64,000 bases of DNA from Azolla caroliniana (GCA_043228905.1 JBHGNT010000001.1:35278001-35342000); one strand, 5' to 3'; shown: positions 47,701-60,831, counted from the stretch's first letter. Notes: generated by a model from the sequence alone, not told the origin. A program made the numbers and translations.

Positions 47701-49032
47701 CTGATTAATTCTACTCTAATTGTTTTGTGAGTTTCACCTCACATTGAGCTTTACCATCAGGAATATTTTTCTGACTCCCGTAATCTTTACATACTCGGCA
47801 TGTGTTTAGGTCACTGGAGGAGCATATATGACCTTTGAATGCTTCTAGTCTTAAGACAGATATACTGACCTGCCGATTAATTCCATTTTAAAATTGTTTT
47901 GTGAGTTTCACCTCACATTGAGCTTTACCTTCGGGAATATTTTCTACTTCAAAAAAGAAAAGTATCTGAAGACAAACTCGCCTTATGTTGTATTCCTAAC
48001 CAATGCATGTATTTTGATTATATATGGAAAACTGTTTATTTGAAGAAGTTCAACATTTTTACAGCTCAACAGTTTTGAGGTAGAGCTTGGTGTACCTTCA
48101 CTTGCTGCAGTCGAGGGAGGCCCTCCAACTTTTCGAGCGGTTTTTATACGGGCTCCTGCAATCTTAGAAGTAGGTCCGCAAGTTGAAGTGTTGGCTGATT
48201 ATGATGTTCCTGAGTCTCTAGTAAAGGTACATTCATATCTATTAAGGAGACATTTACTAACTAACTAAATGGAAAAAATGTGGAAATAACCTGAATTTTT
48301 CTTCATTTCCCCAAATGCCCTTGCATTGTTTCCCTGAATGCCCCTGGCCAACTCCTGAAAGAGATAAAAAGGGTATGAGTTAACCATTCATAATATTTAA
48401 ATAGTACATTCCATTGAGAAACAGAGACGAATCTGACCATATATGTGCTAAAATAGCTATCTAATTGCTCTAGAGAGAGTCAACCATGAGCATTTGGGGA
48501 AATAAAGAAATCTTTGCGGGTATTCTAGAGTTTTTCACTCAATAATTTTATTGCTTGGATAGATGTTATACATAGATTTACTTTTCAGGAAACAAACGTG
48601 GAAGCTCAGAAAGTAATAGTTGCTGTGAGGCAAGGAAATCTGTTGGCAACAGCCTTCCATCCAGAATTAACATCAGATACACGGTGGTAGGTTTTTTTTC
48701 TTTTCATTTGTTGCTTTCTAAAGTTTACTTGTTGCTATTTTCTTATTTTTACTTTGTACTGTTTGCTTAGTCATGCATGGGTTTGAACTTGAACGCCCAA
48801 TCTATGGCATATGTGCAGATTTCTAATGGTTTTTGTGTCTATCCAAAATTATCACATCAAGTCTTACCACTTTTGTAGGCATCAATTTTTCTTGCAAATG
48901 GTGGATGGAGGAAAACGGATCGATTCCATTGTACTAGCACAGCCAAATGAAAAGCTTCATTTACCGCACATTGTGCAACGCAAGGAGCTACCAATTTTCA
49001 TTGGGTCTGACCATTTAAATCTGGAATTATGA
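44788..49032 (+). CDS. PDX2: Pyridoxal 5'-phosphate synthase glutaminase subunit
   Basis: PDX2 hydrolyses glutamine and channels ammonia to PDX1, which builds vitamin B6. Seven exons (44788-44842, 46363-46490, 47059-47146, 47250-47323, 48065-48226, 48589-48686, 48879-49032) give 759 nt, or 252 residues. That is normal length, and all phases agree. The N-terminus [15 protein letters not shown] is diagnostic. The glycine-rich oxyanion segment is [11 protein letters not shown]. The nucleophile is C79 in WGTCAGLIF, and H193/E195 in TAFHPEL complete the triad. The substrate segment [15 protein letters not shown] is intact. Intron 1 is about 1.5 kb, and intron 4 carries a 175-bp tandem duplication. 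No partner PDX1 gene is in the window. Confidence 0.96.
47596..47940. repeat. 175-bp tandem duplication in PDX2 intron 4
   Basis: Units begin at 47596 and 47771 (ctgactcccgtaatcttta, then aggtcactggaggagcatat, then cttaagacagatatactgac). The copies are nearly identical apart from small indels, indicating a recent event. It does not touch exons. Confidence 0.92.
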
Positions 49033-49039
49033 TTAATTT

Positions 49040-50560
49040 TAGATTATATGCTCTACTGGAGAAACATTAATATGTGTCTATATATAAATATATACTGCTG
49101 TCAGATGCTGACATTTTCATTTGTTTGGGTCGCTATGCGCATTTTCTAGTTTTTGATTAGTTGAATTTCAAGAAATGAAGGTCACACATTATTCTTTGTG
49201 ATATCAAGGTTTATACAATTGATTGAAATAAAGGAGAATTTTTTCTTTAAGGTGATTCCAATTTCCCTCCCATTCGAGGGTTCTCTTAAAAGTGTCCTTC
49301 AAAATTTCCAGGTGATAAGCTTGTGTGTGCTTTGCTTCCAGATATTGCAGTGCCTTGTTGATCTAGTTATGTAACCTATCCATCTTGAATCTAATCGTGT
49401 TTCGTTCTCTGTTTTCTTGAAAGGTTTGTTACAGGGCATATTAGTAGATCACAAATCTTGAGATTATGCCAGTTGTCTTTTATCCCTTCACATTGATTTT
49501 CTGAACCTTAATCCCTCAATATTCAAGGTTTCTCCATTATTTTGCACCGTTGCAATGATTTTAAAGAGAAATAATGGATCACCTTTACAATGATTTCAAA
49601 AAGAAAATTTTTAATTGGATTTAGAAAAGATATAAGGTGTCTTAAGCTGATTTGTGTTGTATCTGTTAGGTTCTGGGCCTAAATTTATATTGGATTGACA
49701 TTCTATCCACAACCATCAATGATAAATTGTGCACGTTTACAGCTTTACAGAGGAGTGGAAGACATGGTTTCCTAGGATTGCATGGATTGTGATGAATGCT
49801 TTCTTCTCGGCGCATTAGAACTTGTCTTGCACATAAAATTGTAAAGAGTTTGAATTTGAAGGATGAAGATTGCAACTTTGGAAATGTTTAGATGTATGGT
49901 AGCAAATGAGGTTATGGATTTTTTATCACACTACATATTTTGTGTTATGCATGGGCATGTTATTTATCTCATAAAGCAATCTGAAAGTGAGGAAACACGA
50001 ACCACACATTGCATTCATCCTACAAGACAACTGTGTTGAGAGAGTTTCTCAATTTGATGTTATGCACACCTCTTTGTGAAATGATACATGCGAACATCTA
50101 CGATTAGTGAGAAAATGTTGAACTCAAATACTCACATAATCGGTTTAGAACTCTATTATTGTCAGATGTTTTGCATGCCTATCGATGCTTTGGCAAAGAA
50201 TTGATGTAATCAATGCAAACACTCTATTTTCTTGGCAGTAACATGAATGGGGACCCCCCCCACTTTTGTTTAATCTAATAAGTGGCGAGAATTTTGTGAA
50301 TGATGTGCAAAGCTACACACTACATTATTATTGTTTAACTAATCTCTTGTGAAGAGGAACAATAAATGATTAGTTCAATGATTGGAATGTGGCGAGTTTA
50401 GTTCCGTTCCACGTTGAGGAACAAAATGTATTATTAAGGAAGAAGATGAGCAACTTTGTAGTTTTGCAAAACCAGAGGGTCAAGATTGAGAAACTGGTTT
50501 AATGTTGATGTAATTTGGCAAACAATGAAAATTCTGATGGGTTTTAACAGCAAGACAAAG
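49040..50560. other. Intergenic between PDX2 and FHA genes
   Basis: AT-rich sequence containing the PDX2 3' end and the presumed FHA gene promoter. I see no gene or clear element. Confidence 0.5.
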
Positions 50561-50563
50561 ACG

Positions 50564-53500
50564 ATGATGATGATGGAGGGGAAGGAGTCTGGCTATGTCG
50601 CGAGAAACCCCAACAACACTGTTTATGACATAAATCACAATGATGATGATGATGGTAATGACGCAGATGTTGATTCCTGGGGAGTCCTTATCGCTGTCTC
50701 TGATAAGGCGAAATCAAGACCTCAGGCGAGTTCCTTCCCCCAAGCGCGTTGTAAGAACTATATCAAACAAATTTCGTTGAATTCTTGGGATACCATGTGT
50801 TTTTCATTACAATAGGAATTAAACCAGTTGAAAATCATGGAAAATTCTGTGCTTTTCTTAAGGCATTTATGTATATGAAACTGGAAAAGAAAATGCAGTT
50901 CAGATTCTATATGTTTCTGTAAGAAGTAAACTGATTTGGTAGACTCTCGGTGTTGAAATATATGAAACTAAGTCTTTTATCACATATATATGAAATTAAC
51001 TTTGTTGAATTCTTGGTAGATTATGTGTTTTCAGCACAGTTTTCACAAGTAGTAAAATCTTGTACTGATTGTGGTTTTGTAAGAAGGAAGCTCAGTTACA
51101 TTCTTGGTTGAGTCTTTGTGTTTCCTTAAGCTTTTTGTAAGAAATATATCAGACTAACTCAGTTGAATGCGTGACAGAGTTTGTATGTTCCTTGAAATTA
51201 TCATGTTGTAAAATTTTTATCAACCCTTGTCGTTTGATAATGATCCAGTGCTCATAAAAAACTATTTTCTCCTACTGGTTAAATACATGCTAATTAAATA
51301 ATTGCTGGTATTATTAAATATGACCTGGTTTTACACATATTTAAATTTAAATTTCACTAAAAATCTTGTGTCTTAAATTGAGAAACGATACATTTTTACT
51401 GGTTTAGATAAGGGCGGTGATTTCAACTGCCAGTCTTTTTATTCATCTGTAGAATACACTACACCTCTGTTTTTTCGTGAGCAGTGGAGATATCTGCGCC
51501 TATAGTGTAGATGTAGAAACCAGACTCAATTGGGACTGTTCACGCACTGGAAAGGGAAGACACTAGTGATGAGAAGCAGGGACCGGTATTTCCACCTGGA
51601 ACGTCATAAGAGTGGGAATTTAACAACTTTTAGGAACAAGAGGCCAAGGCCAATCTCATGATGAATTTCATATACCCCTGGGGGAGATCCAAAGAAACAC
51701 CTTGAGGCATATGAAATAATCTTGGGTGTGATTTGAACTCCTCATACGAGCATGGACTCTTGTAAACCTCATTCTAAATTATGGTTTTCTTCTAACCTGG
51801 ACTCTTTCTTTACCTCTCTGCATCATAGGGATAGGAGACAAGTGAACGAGAATGTATAGATGCAGGGCAAGGAATGGGAGGAAAGATGGTCACAACATAT
51901 AGAAAATCTAAATAATCTTGATTATTGACGTATTTTACACTGTGAAATCTTTACATTAAAACGATAGAGGCTGATTAACCTTAAATCATAGAAGAGCTAG
52001 AACTTAACAAATATATATGAGAGTAAAATCAAATAATGAAGCTTAAAACATTTGATAACAGCATGTCAATAGTCTGTTATAAATGATGTATTCATAACTA
52101 AAACATGGCAAATGTGCCATAACTCGATGACGCAGAATTAATCATAACTATGGCCTAAGCTGAATATATAAGTTTTGCGATTATAGATCTCCTTACTGTA
52201 GGTTAATTCTTATTCAAAAGTCCTCTATATGAACTTCACCTAATAAAATTCGTTCTGGTTTTTGCACCCTTGCAAAACATCCACACATTTACACAGATGA
52301 CGCTAAACTGTTTGATTTTGCTGCTCTGACAGTTGCACGTCTTTAAAGCAACATGACAGTACAGGCTTTATAAATGTTCTATCATCCTATCACGATTCAT
52401 GAATCATGATTACAGCCTGCAGGGAAGTATTGAAATCACTTTATCAATCCAGAAAAGAGTTTAGTGTAATGTCTTATCTCAAGGGATCAGTTCAACCCTA
52501 CATACAATGGAGGGCAATAATATGCAAGAAAATAACAAATTTTTAGGTGATGTTTTTGGTATATGCATCATTGATGGCATAACTCCTCAGTAGAAGAAAA
52601 AGAAGTAAATGTGAGTCATGTCTATATGTTTTGATTTGTGTCAGGCATCTACCATCTTTTTGTTTGACTGCTGGTTTGCTTGCTGCTTATAGTTTGTGAT
52701 ATCTTCTTGATGGTTTTATGAATCACTCCTTCATATAGAGTTTTTAGGGTTACCATGTCAGGGGAGTAACTCATTTGTTTGAGAAAGAATACAATTGATT
52801 GCTTCATTGAGTCGATTGTATGTTGTTAGAGACTTTTTTAGGGTTACCAATGTGGGTGAATAACTGATTTGTTTGAGAAAGACTTTTTTAGGATTACCAT
52901 GTCGTTGGGTGTATAAGTCGTTTGTTTGAGAAAGAGTTCCATTGGCTGCTTCATTGAGTTGATTGTGTTAAAGACTTTTTTAGGATGACCATGTCGTTGG
53001 GTGTATAAGTCGTCTGTTTGAGATAAGAGTACCATTGGTTGCTTCCTTGATTTGATTGTCTGTTGTTAAAGAGATTTTACGGTTACCATCTTGGGTGTAT
53101 AAGTCGTTTTTTTGAGAGAGAGTACCCTTAGTTGCTTCGTTGAATTGATTCTATGCTTTTTGATTGTCTGTTGTTAGGGTTACCATGTTGGGTGTATCAG
53201 TCGTTTTTTTGAGAGAGAGTACCCTTAGTTGCTTCGTTGAATTGATTCTATGCTTTTTGATTGTCTGTTGTTAGGGTTACCATGTTGGGTGTATAAGTCG
53301 TTTTTTTTGACAGAGAGTACCCTTAGTTGCTTCATTGAATTGATTTTATGCTTCTAGAGGTAATCGCCCAAGATTCATTCTGAGGATTGAAGGTTCATTT
53401 GATGCATCAATGGTTTTTTTGCCTATATACAGCTCCTACAAACCCTTCTAACTTGGTGGGTAAGCTAATGAGAGCAATTCATAAAACGATTAGCCTTATC

Positions 53501-56500
53501 ATATTTCTGATTCACAATTGCTACTTAAACAGTTTTAATGAATCAAATGGTGCTGAGTCCTGACTATTCTAGTAAACCAACAAATTGTAGATGTATACTT
53601 ATCATGTCAACAGCTCCAAAACAACTGCTCTGAAATGCCTCTGATCATTCATAAGATGCTCACTCATAAGATCTCATGCATAACTTCAACTTCTGACTTA
53701 TGTATGACAGGGCCTTCAAATACATTTGCACAATAGTGAGCATGTTTTGGGACGCTTAGTGAAGGACCCCTGTTGCAGATTTGATTCATTAAATGTCAGT
53801 GCGAAGCATTGCACGATCTTTCGGAAGAAAATTAAAGCAGAAACTCTTGTTCCTGTTCATGGCACTGAGATAGGGGATTGTTGGCTTGTTTACATCAAAG
53901 ACTCGAGGTTATCTTTACTATAGATCTGTTGAATGGTGTAATTCTGTATGTTCACTTCCTCCTCTAACAAGGGGTTCATACCCATTGAAGTTTGTGCATG
54001 CAGTTCCAATGGGCTAATCTTTGAATTCCCACAATATTTAGCTGATTTTTGGCTGTCCTACTATAATTTACTCATTGCTGTAAAATTCGACCAAATTTGA
54101 AAAGCTTTGATCAGAAAAATAGCCCAAAAAACCCCAAAATCTGGCAGTGAACAGCCTTAGCTTTTTAAGTGGCTACATTTTGCTCAAATTTTTGCATGCA
54201 GCTCGAATGGGACTTTTATCAATTGTCAGAAGCTGGTGCGTGATAATCCAGAGGCACGGATTAAGGATGGAGACATTATTTCTTTAGTCAATACTCCTGA
54301 GCATGGTAAGAAATCTTATTGTGCGCATTGGAGGTTTTGTGTGTCATCTAGAGCTGGCCAAGTTAGCATCAATATTTGGGTTGAATGTCTGTAGAATGAA
54401 AATTTATAAATACTTTAACCCGGTTCTTTATAATGGTATTGACTCGTTTGTTTTTATATAGAAAATGCGTATTCTTTTTTATACCAAGAGATAAAACCAA
54501 CTGTACAACCAAATGGATCAGCATTAGGCGCCCTGAAGAGAAAGCCTCCATACAGTAAGTTTTATGTGATGATGTAGACATAATTCACAAAATCTGCATC
54601 CCCGCATGTGTTTATTTGTTAGTATAAACTTCTTGCTTACTCTTAAATTTGACAACGTTTTGATATGTACCATTCCTCATATGTGATAAATTTTTTGAAT
54701 GTATCAAGTTTCTGGTAAAACTGTTGCCTAGCAGATAGTGAACTTATGGGAGAATCGTGCTCAAATATCAATAAACGTGTTCAGGGAGTAGGAACTGGGG
54801 GGCTACATGGGTCAGTGTGTTTGGATGATGTCCAGCAACTACAGCAAAGAAATAAGGCGATCTTTCCACTTGATTCGTCTGTTATAAAATTCATGCAATG
54901 CTATTTTTTGAACTTTAATGGTTTCTCAAGTATGTGGTGGTGGAGACATCGACCTGCGCCTCTGGGCATATGCACAAAAATGAAATCTAATTCTGTATTC
55001 CAAACAGGAACTGCAAAAGCAAGTGGAAGAACATTTGTTATCCATTGATAAATTGTGTGCTGAATCTCACTCTGTCACAGCAGCACATGATGCAGTGAGT
55101 CCGTAATAGATTTTCATAAGTAGAAGCATGTGGTATGATTTCGGGAATAATTCTTAATGTTGTTCCATGCAGGAGATGAAAGAACTTAGGGAAACCCTTT
55201 CAACTGTGTTTCTAGAACAGATTAAGAACCTTCACACTGAACTTTGGAAGAAAGAAAAAGATTTAGATAGCATCAGTTCCTTACTTACGCAGACACAAAC
55301 TCAACTAGAAGAGAGAAACCGGTGTCTAGCAGCTATGCTTCTATTATGGCAAGATGCAGATGACGTTATAAGTAGGTCTGTCTAAGAGGTTTTAATGTTA
55401 ATTGAACCATTTTTCATGTGTGACCATCAATGTTTCCTTATTATTTCAGTCAAAAGTTGAAAATAGATAATCTCAAGCAACGCGTGGAGGACGAGTGCGC
55501 TCAACACAAGAGTGAAAAAGAGAGGGCTGAAATAGATTTTGTAGCAGAAATTCGGAGAGTACACTATCAAGCTTCTGAAGAGTTAAAATGTAAATCAGAA
55601 TCTCATGCAGAGGAGCTAGAAGGCTACATTATCAGAATAAGCAAACTGGAGGAAACAGAGAGGGAAAATCGTTCTCTCATTGAAACACAACATTTAAAAC
55701 TGGTAACATTATGATGGCTAATGTTTTCAGTATCTGTTAACTTTTGAATAACTGGACGTCTTTCTATGTTATGTGACCAGGAAGAAATTAAGGTAAGCTT
55801 AATAAATGCTGATCAGCGTAGGACAAGTCTGGAATTACGTCTTCAGGAGGAAGAATGCTCTTTATCAGTTGCCAGAAAGGTACACGCCAAAAGCTCAATT
55901 GAGTTTTTCTTCATTTAAATAATGGTAGCTCCCAGCCAGAGTTTCATGTCATTTTCTGCAAACTTACAGGAAATAACTGAAAAAGAGCTGCAGCTGCAAT
56001 CTATTGTCATGGGAATGCTTAAAGAGAAGGTTCATCATCTCAGTCTATCTATGGTTTTGACTTCATGTATCATTCCAATATATCTTTCTGCATTATTTGT
56101 CCTAGAGGACACTAGTTCTTGCATCATGTAGCAGTTACGTCTAATGGAATGGAAGGTAAGATTTTGTTAAATGTATGCATATCAACAACATGAGTAGCAT
56201 ATTCATTGAATGTGGTATATGGTGGTAAGGATATATGATCCCGATAAAATAGATTATTTCCCATTGTAACGAAACAGGGGTACGTGGCCAAAATTTGCAG
56301 TTATTCCCAGTGTAGAATACTTCACATCTTTCGTAGTTTGTTGATTTCTCTGAAAAACATGGTATATTTCACCTGTAATTAACCAAAACTTGGATTCAGC
56401 TAGTGCCATTTAATTTTGGATGCTCTATTGCTAATTTGATTACAAGATGCTTTATTGCAGTTTGTTAAAGACGCAGCTTTGGCTCAGCTATCTGCAATAC

Positions 56501-57365
56501 AAGTTAAAATGCGAGAAGTACTTCATGAATTAGCAGTACAGCATAAAGAAGCTCAAGAGTCTATGACCTTGAGGTAATGAACTTCGCTTGAACTTTGATC
56601 TTGACTTGGCTGACATTACCCTTTTCATGGCTTTCAGGCAAATTCAGTTGCATGTTGTTCAGATGACAGCTGAAGAAATTGCAATTCTCCAGAGGAAACA
56701 AGAGCAGCAGTTGAAGGAAATGATGAGAGTTTTGGATGGTGAAAGACAAATTAAGTGCTACTAGTCAATCTTATCTGGAACGACTGAAGAGAATCATGAA
56801 AAAATTTGATACTCTAAGTGGTGCAATGCAAGCTCATGAACAAAATGTAGAAGCGAATAATAAAGGAAGAGTGGATGATTCGTCCAATGGAGAGAAAAAT
56901 GACACAGTTGTGGCATGTAATGCATTAGAAGAAAAGACAAATGATACAGGTAATGCTGAAGAAGAAATTGGGGGGGATGCAGGAATATGTAGAAATTGGG
57001 GGGGATGCAGGACTTCAAGTGACTACAGTGTGCATGCCTTTGAACAACATGAACTGAATGTGTCTTCTAATGGATACTCCAAGGAGGATTTGTTGCTTGA
57101 TAAACATGATAAATACCTGAATGAGACACAGGATTTAGAAACTGAGAGAGCTAAGAATGATATGATGAAAGCATGCAATGGCGACACACAGTTGCTGGGA
57201 ACCCAAAACAATACCGAAGGTGAAAAATATATAGTTGAGGCAACCCAGCTGTTAGATAATGAAAGCAGTGTTGCAGTAATGGCTGATGTTGGAGATACTC
57301 TACTGCTTGAAGGTGAAAATGATACTTCAGAAATTGAGAATATTCACAGTTCAGAAGTCAATTGA
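50564..57365 (+). CDS. FHA-domain coiled-coil protein, 3' frame broken
   Basis: FHA domains bind phosphothreonine peptides. Exon 53711-53907 plus 54202-54305 encodes one: LHNSEHVLGRLV, SAKHCTIFR and SSNGTFI give the conserved G-R, S-x-x-H and N-G. Further exons are 54462-54554, 54735 to about 54880, 55008-55094, 55173-55375, 55450-55702, 55781-55879, 55970-56029, 56135-56155, 56461-56573 and 56638-57365. They encode long heptad-rich coiled coils (e.g. LKIDNLKQRVEDECAQHKSE). A first exon at 50564-50750 (acidic, Asp-rich) is plausible. It ends in phase 1 while 53711 opens in phase 0, so the start or a small exon is unresolved. In the last exon the frame meets TAG at 56758, yet a 209-codon ORF with coiled-coil character continues one base out of frame. 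It resembles plant SMAD/FHA proteins such as Arabidopsis At2g45460; function unknown. Confidence 0.75.
52741..53355. repeat. Tandem satellite, about seven units near 97 bp
   Basis: Units start near 52741, 52833, 52883, 52975, 53073, 53173 and 53271. Each carries tttagggttaccatgt, gggtgtataagtcgtt, gagagagtaccc and ttgcttcgttgaattgatt variants. The last three are most alike. The second unit is shortened. The array lies in the long first intron, or upstream, of the FHA gene. Confidence 0.9.
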
Positions 57366-57369
57366 ATCA

Positions 57370-58820
57370 AATTGGAAATAATTGTGGATCTATTCTGGTG
57401 ACCTGTTAGTTTGTTGCAGTAATGAGTTAATTATGCCATCGTAGTACAATTCTTCAGCCTGTAGTGTTTAACTTTGACAAGTAGTTCATCAGTGTCATTG
57501 TACATCTAGAACATCATACACTATCAAATTAGCTCCATATTTCACTTGATAACCAGCTGCAAGAGTTTCAATTTCTTAGGGTGTGCTAAACATCACTTTT
57601 CTTAGCCTCTAATATTAATGCTTGTGTGAATCCAAAGGGTTAGCCTAAACATCAAGTTACACCTTTTGTGAGCATGTATGAATATCGGTGGGGCCTGACA
57701 ATGACCCTACACCCCTTCCCTGAAAGGACTTGTGGTAGAATGCTCATTGCTACTACATATGGAGCTTGCTGTTTCACATTCTAAACTCTTGGAAAGTTGT
57801 GGAATCCACTCATGTACATGCCAAATTTGTGTGAGATGAAAGCATCAAGTATCTGTGTTCAATACATGGTTCACATGTTCTTTTAAACAATGATAGAATT
57901 AACTTAGTTAGATTCACTCTTCTGTTCATGTTCTTAGTGCTAATATAAAACTCTATTTTCTCTACTGTACCTTTACAGTGAATAACCATTAATACATTCT
58001 CATGTTTTCGCACAGTTATGATAAAATTGCATCCATGTGTATGGGATAATTATATATTCAAGTTAAATATTGTATCCCACAATGATTTCAGATACTTTTC
58101 CACGATCTCTTAACGATCATTATAGTTTCTGAGGTTTCATTAAGAACCATTACAAATAACAATAGTAACCTCTAATGAGTTTTAATTACAATGAACCAGA
58201 GGCCCCAAAACAGATGTAAGAGAAGGTTGCACCTATAATGGAACATAGTATAGATATATACAGTAAAGAAGTGTCCAATGGAACTAGGTCTTTTTATGAC
58301 AAGCAAAAAAGACTCAAATATGATTCAAGATTTGAGGAAAGAATCGTTTGATTTGGGGACTGTTATCCTTTTATTCGATGATGATGACGATTCTTTTATT
58401 TGAACAAGTTGATACATCATTTGACTGATACCCTACAGTTTTCAAGCAGGAAAATTAGCAGGGGAGCAATGCAGCACATTTGGAAAGGTGAACAGATATA
58501 ATTAATTAAATCCCTTAAAAGCCATGCATCATTACTTAATTAAATTATGTGATACATGACATTCATCAACTACCTTGAAGACATGTAAAAACAACATTGA
58601 GTAATCACCTTTGAGACAAGTAAAACATCATTAATTGATCATTTTAAAGACATGTACGTATGCATGTAAAAAATCATTAAATAATGGAAATAAACCAAAA
58701 TACCCTTAAATGTGCTTGATATTTACTAGATTACCCCTAAATTTTCAAACTTACCTTGTAATGTTTGAGAAATTGGGGTAACTCAGAATAAATTCCACAC
58801 AAGGGTATTTTAGCGTTTTG
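57370..58820. other. Intergenic between convergent FHA and tail-anchored genes
   Basis: AT-rich sequence with the two 3' ends. No gene is recognised. Confidence 0.5.
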
Positions 58821-58824
58821 TACT

Positions 58825-59511
58825 CTAAATGACTACCTTTCCTCCAGCTTTGGACAATAAGTGGCACCGCAATTTACAATAATGCAATCGCAAACGCTGC
58901 CACCCACTACCGATCAGCACCAGTCCTATAACAGTTGCAGCTAATGCTATTGAGCAAAAGGTGCTACAGCTCCCTGCTTCACATAACCAAGCTCCAACAT
59001 GTGCCCTCCAAGATGGTTCTTTGGTGTTTGTTATCTCCACCTCTTCGATACCTTCCTTTGGCGGTGAAATATCATTTAATAGGGTAGCACCAGATTCGCC
59101 TACAGATACCTCTCGTTCCCTTAGAAGATGATCAGATGATCCTTCCCTATAGTCACTCGAACAGCTTTTGGAAGAGCTATCATCATCTTCGCTAGAAAAT
59201 GGAAGAGCACAACTCCGAATTGGGGTAGATGGCTCTATCCAATCAATCTCGATAATACCATTATTGGCAAATACGGTTTCTTCAACAGGGGGATTATTCA
59301 ATAAGTCATCAGATGGATTAGCAAAGTAATTCATGTTGATTAGCTGACCCATTGCATATGAAGATGTGCCATCATCACATTCATGCTCTAGGTTCTTACA
59401 CGACGATGAGGATGACCATGTCTCAAGCTCATGGAGAGCAGAGGAAACAAAATCCCAATTATCTTGAGATGTATCAAATCCCTTGCTAACCTCACCTGAA
59501 TTATCCACCAT
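58825..59511 (-). CDS. Tail-anchored protein, ATG8-interacting protein (ATI)-like
   Basis: The 228-residue single-exon ORF starts at 59511. It is just after a tttcag acceptor-like site, so an upstream leader exon is likely. Near the N-terminus DNWDFV fits the acidic-flanked W-x-x-V core of an ATG8-interacting motif, like the EWEVV of Arabidopsis ATI1. The middle is Ser/Asp/Glu-rich and disordered. One membrane span, about 180-200 (IALAATVIGLVLIGSG), follows WRAHVGAW. A short basic tail WQRLRLHYCKLRCHL comes after it, an arrangement matching the ATI1/ATI2 C-terminus. ATI proteins link ER- or plastid-derived bodies to autophagy. The gene is well supported. The family assignment rests on motif layout remembered, not on a search, and could be wrong. 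Confidence 0.6.
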   Translation of the reverse strand: MVDNSGEVSKGFDTSQDNWDFVSSALHELETWSSSSSCKNLEHECDDGTSSYAMGQLINMNYFANPSDDLLNNPPVEETVFANNGIIEIDWIEPSTPIRSCALPFSSEDDDSSSKSCSSDYREGSSDHLLREREVSVGESGATLLNDISPPKEGIEEVEITNTKEPSWRAHVGAWLCEAGSCSTFCSIALAATVIGLVLIGSGWQRLRLHYCKLRCHLLSKAGGKVVI

Positions 59512-59518
59512 TTCTTAC

Positions 59519-59880
59519 CTGAAACATTGACATGACATATACATGTGTTACAACACATCAGCTAAAAATGGATAACTAGGAATTAATAATATTATCAAAT
59601 TTATAATGCCCAGGAGATCTGGATAGTGAATAAAGCACACAATATGGTATATGCTGGCACCTAGGCAAAGCTGAATGAGCAGATGATAAGTTCGTGCATT
59701 AAATCTCATGCCTGAAAGATCGACGTGTTACAACACATCTATTAAAAATAAATCCATTAAACCCGGATCAAATTTATGATGCCTATGAGGTCTGGACAGT
59801 GAAGAAAACAAATATGGTATATGCCAGCACCCAGCCAAAGCTGAATGAGCAGATGATAGTTCATGCATAAAATATACAGA
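59519..59880. repeat. 180-bp tandem duplication upstream of the ATI-like gene
   Basis: Matching phrases gtgttacaacacatc (59545, 59725), tatggtatatgc, caaagctgaatgagcagatgat and the flanking cctgaaa recur at a spacing of about 180 bp. The first copy abuts the coding exon, so the duplication lies in the leader or promoter. Confidence 0.88.
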
Positions 59881-59884
59881 TGAT

Positions 59885-60825
59885 GCCATTATAGTATCAT
59901 ATAAGAGATGCGCATGTACATATAAATACAACTCCTCGTTTTATCCTTTTCATTAGTATCCGTGTTATTTATCATTACATTCATGAACATGACTAATCTT
60001 AAAATTCCATGGCCATCATTATGTTAAGCTGTTTTAACCTCCCTTTTCTATATTTATTTTGGTTAGTTGTTCTCAAAGATGAGATGATTTTAAGATGTAA
60101 TCTCATTTCAGTCTCCTAAGCCATTTTAGTCTCTCAAAAGACATTAATATGTATTTATTACTTTAGCTATCAGGGCCCAAATGCTTCCCTTGATCATAAC
60201 TACCCTCATCTTGATCTTTTCAATAGGTCCCCAATTAGTCTATTAGCTTCTAAATATCCATAATTTAATGATAATTAACAATATCCATACATCCTGTAAG
60301 ACCAAACAGTAATTTATAATAGGGCAAAGAAAGTCAACAACAGAAGAGAAACAGAAAGGCAAAGACTTGATGAATTGATGAAAAGTAAAGGATACTGCAT
60401 ACAATACAGCACTATGATCATCAACTCTACAATATAAAACCTTGTCTTCCATGCCTGAAGTCTGGCTTGATCAATAGTTCTTCAATGTGTGCAAGTGCCA
60501 TCCATAATATCCTGCAAATCTGTTTTTGCTCCAGATTTTTCACAATGTACTTTTGGGGCCATTGAAGCCTAAATGCTAGCCTGATCCATCGTTAAGGGGC
60601 TGTCAGAATAAGCCCCTTGGTTATGGCTTTGTAGCTGACTCATTTTAATCAAATAATAAATTGGAAATTATTACACAGATCACGATGTAAACTGTATTAA
60701 AACAATAAAGAAGGCATGTACAAGAGTTGTTTCAGAATATTGAAATGCACTAATGGGGTATTTGTTTTGATGTTCTCTTTTATTTTTTCCTTTTTTCCTT
60801 TTCCAGGTTGAATAACTTAAGAGTT
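59885..60825. other. Intergenic, no gene seen
   Basis: AT-rich sequence between the duplicated leader region and the foldback element. Only short ORFs are present, none of a recognisable family. Confidence 0.45.
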
Positions 60826-60831
60826 GTTCAT

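Noticed and set aside
11619-49032. Biosynthetic gene cluster linking NCED, 4CL and PDX2
   Set aside because: These enzymes belong to unrelated pathways, are separated by other genes and repeats, and show no shared regulatory pattern.
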